A DNA stretch of 23,678 nucleotides from Fidelibacterota bacterium UBA6817 (GTDB lineage: Bacteria; Fidelibacterota; Fidelibacteria; Fidelibacterales; Fidelibacteraceae): NCBI GenBank assembly GCA_002452555.1, contig DKER01000118.1, positions 352-24,029 of the forward strand, written 5' to 3'. Shown here piece after piece: positions 22,219-23,678 of this stretch. The notes below the pieces were generated by a model. It was given only the letters and a program-made list of their open reading frames with translations. It searched no databases and was not told the origin of the DNA. The position numbers and the translations under genes are program-made. Each line of letters begins with the position of its first letter. The first letter of the stretch is position 1.

Positions 22219-23252
22219 TGCGTACCGAATTTACAAATCCTGCCTATAAGGAACAGGAGGAAGAGCTTGAAATAACGCTCAGACCGTCTGCCCTGACAGA
22301 ATTTGTGGGTCAAAAAAAACTTGTTGAAAAACTTAAAATTTATATTGAAGCAGCCCAAAAACGGGGCGAACCGTTGGATCACGTGCTTCTTTTTGGTCCG
22401 CCCGGTCTGGGAAAAACAACATTAGCCCATATTATCGCTCATGAGTTGAATACAAGTATTAAAGTCACATCCGGTCCGGTTCTGGAAAGGGCCGGAGATT
22501 TAGCCGGACTTTTAACAAATCTGAATTTCTCTGATGTGTTATTTATTGATGAAGTACACCGGATAAACAGGGTTGTTGAGGAATATCTTTATTCAGCTAT
22601 GGAAGATTTCCGTATTGATATTATGATTGATAAAGGTCCCAGTGCACGAAGCATTCAACTTGACCTGGAAGGGTTTACGCTGGTTGGTGCCACAACACGT
22701 GCCGGGCTTTTAACATCACCCATCCGTGCCCGTTTTGGAATCGTACTCCGTCTAGATTATTACAGCATGACCGAACTGTCCAAAATTGTAAAGCGATCTG
22801 CCGGTATTCTGAATATTGAGATAACGCCTGACGGGGCTGCTGAAATTGCCGGCCGTTCCCGGGGGACGCCACGAATTGCCAACAGACTTTTAAGGCGGTG
22901 CAGGGATTTTGCACAAGTGCGGGCAGATGGAGTGATTACGCTTGAAACAGCCAAAAGGGCGCTTCAAATGCTAGATGTTGATGAAGTGGGCCTGGATGAA
23001 ATGGATATCAGAATTTTAAATACGCTTGTCAAAACCTTCGAAGGCGGACCGGTTGGACTCCAGAATCTGGCTGTGGCCATTGGAGAAGAAGCCGAAACGA
23101 TTGAAGAAGTTTATGAACCGTTTCTTATTCAGGAAGGTTTTTTGAAACGGACATCCAGAGGGCGTTTGGCCTTGATCAGGGCTTATGAACATTTAAATAT
23201 AAAAATTTCTAATCCTAAGATACAGGAGACACTCTTCAATGACGAAGTTTGA
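22218..23252 (+). CDS. ruvB: Holliday junction branch migration helicase RuvB
   Basis: 344 residues, full length. Walker A GPPGLGKTT (60-68), Walker B DEVH (111-114), sensor 1 GATTRAG, the arginine-finger region SPIRARFG (R170), and sensor 2 SRGTPRIANRLLRR are all present, followed by the C-terminal winged helix. RuvB is the hexameric AAA+ motor that with RuvA drives branch migration at recombination junctions. ATG 22218 overlaps the transketolase stop (TGATG); a TTG one codon upstream is less likely. No ruvA or ruvC is in the window. It overlaps queA by 14 bp, a ruvB-queA pairing seen in many bacteria. Confidence 0.98.
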   Translation: MRTEFTNPAYKEQEEELEITLRPSALTEFVGQKKLVEKLKIYIEAAQKRGEPLDHVLLFGPPGLGKTTLAHIIAHELNTSIKVTSGPVLERAGDLAGLLTNLNFSDVLFIDEVHRINRVVEEYLYSAMEDFRIDIMIDKGPSARSIQLDLEGFTLVGATTRAGLLTSPIRARFGIVLRLDYYSMTELSKIVKRSAGILNIEITPDGAAEIAGRSRGTPRIANRLLRRCRDFAQVRADGVITLETAKRALQMLDVDEVGLDEMDIRILNTLVKTFEGGPVGLQNLAVAIGEEAETIEEVYEPFLIQEGFLKRTSRGRLALIRAYEHLNIKISNPKIQETLFNDEV

Positions 23253-23678
23253 AATTTTCGATACTCAGCCGAAGACATACCGTTTGTCGGATTTTGACTA
23301 TGAACTGCCGGAAAAACTTATTGCCCAGTATCCGACAAAAAAACGGGGTGATTCCAGAATGATGGTCCTCCATACAAAAACAGAAAAGCTGGAGGATAAA
23401 CATTTTAATGATTTCATCGATTATTTGGAACCGGGAGATTGTCTTGTATATAATGATACAAGGGTTTTCCCTGCCAAACTGATAGCCCGTAAAGATAAAA
23501 CGGATGCTACGGTTGAAGTTTTCCTTCTGCGGGAACTGGAAAATCAGATCTGGGAAATTCTGGTTAAACCGGCCCGTAAAGTCAGGATCGGCAATAAACT
23601 CAGATTCAGTGACGACATTTACAGCGATGTAATTGACAATACTGTTTCCGGCGGCAGGGTTATACGGCATAATTGTCC
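23239..23678 (+). CDS. queA: S-adenosylmethionine:tRNA ribosyltransferase-isomerase QueA, 3' truncated
   Basis: The frame runs open from ATG 23239 to the window end (146 codons of about 340). LSDFDYELPEKLIAQYP near the start, FNDFIDYLEPGDCLVYNDTR and the VFPAKLIA segment are the QueA hallmarks, and VEVFLLRELENQIWEILVKP follows. QueA transfers and isomerises the ribosyl part of SAM onto 7-aminomethyl-7-deazaguanine in tRNA, a late step of queuosine synthesis. AGGAG lies 10 nt before the ATG and inside ruvB. The C-terminal half is outside the window. Confidence 0.96.
   Translation, partial: MTKFEIFDTQPKTYRLSDFDYELPEKLIAQYPTKKRGDSRMMVLHTKTEKLEDKHFNDFIDYLEPGDCLVYNDTRVFPAKLIARKDKTDATVEVFLLRELENQIWEILVKPARKVRIGNKLRFSDDIYSDVIDNTVSGGRVIRHNC

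Noticed and set aside
23236..23670. 144-codon - strand frame at the right end
   Set aside because: It is antisense to queA, whose conserved motifs fix the + strand as coding.
1..23678. CRISPR arrays, tRNA or rRNA genes, transposases, integrases and prophage modules
   Set aside because: No regularly spaced long repeats, cloverleaf sequences or mobile-element enzymes were found; the CI-type HTH alone is not evidence of a prophage.

Overview
This 23.7 kb window looks like chromosome from a Gram-negative (diderm) bacterium of moderate-to-low GC. It has an Omp85/patatin fusion, a phosphate-selective-porin-type barrel, a second Omp85 protein, a giant outer-membrane barrel, signal peptides and a lipoprotein. 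The giant barrel carries short motifs that I associate with large envelope proteins of the FCB superphylum (Bacteroidota, Marinimicrobiota/SAR406, Calditrichota, Gemmatimonadota). The exact phylum cannot be fixed from the sequence alone; a Marinimicrobiota- or Calditrichota-like lineage is a guess. I see no rRNA, tRNA, CRISPR array, integrase or insertion sequence.

Layout. (1) 1-4.8 kb holds single genes: the 3' part of a patatin-Omp85 fusion (+), a dipeptide epimerase (-), a porin (+) with repeats ahead of it, and a flavodoxin (-). A possible 29-residue cysteine-rich peptide lies ahead of the porin. (2) 4.9-11.1 kb is a tightly coupled four-gene envelope operon: a membrane-anchored zinc-ribbon protein, an exported propeller-like protein, a 1061-residue outer-membrane barrel and an Omp85/TamA-like protein. 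A VirK-like exported protein and ribonuclease R (rnr) follow on the same strand. (3) 13.8-15.5 kb holds a CI-type HTH regulator facing away from a gene whose product resembles the AAA_15/COG1106 ATPases but has lost the P-loop, Walker B, signature and H-loop residues. The 313 bp between them contain a terminator-like structured hairpin, repeated AAATTGTA boxes and a perfect 12-bp inverted repeat around the ribosome-binding site and start codon of the pseudo-ATPase. (4) 15.6-17.4 kb (-) holds a PEGA-cyclophilin lipoprotein and a YycJ/WalJ-type metallo-hydrolase. (5) 17.4-20.3 kb (+) holds a small membrane protein coupled to a CPA2 antiporter-EIIA fusion, then a parvulin. (6) 20.4 kb to the end (+) is a coupled set: split transketolase, ruvB, and queA cut by the window end.

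The two parts that best fit an undescribed system are the envelope operon at 4939-11083 and the regulator/pseudo-ATPase pair at 13768-15541. The first looks like a dedicated outer-membrane assembly or export module. The second looks like a non-catalytic ABC-type protein under tight local control. Both readings are inference from sequence motifs and gene order.
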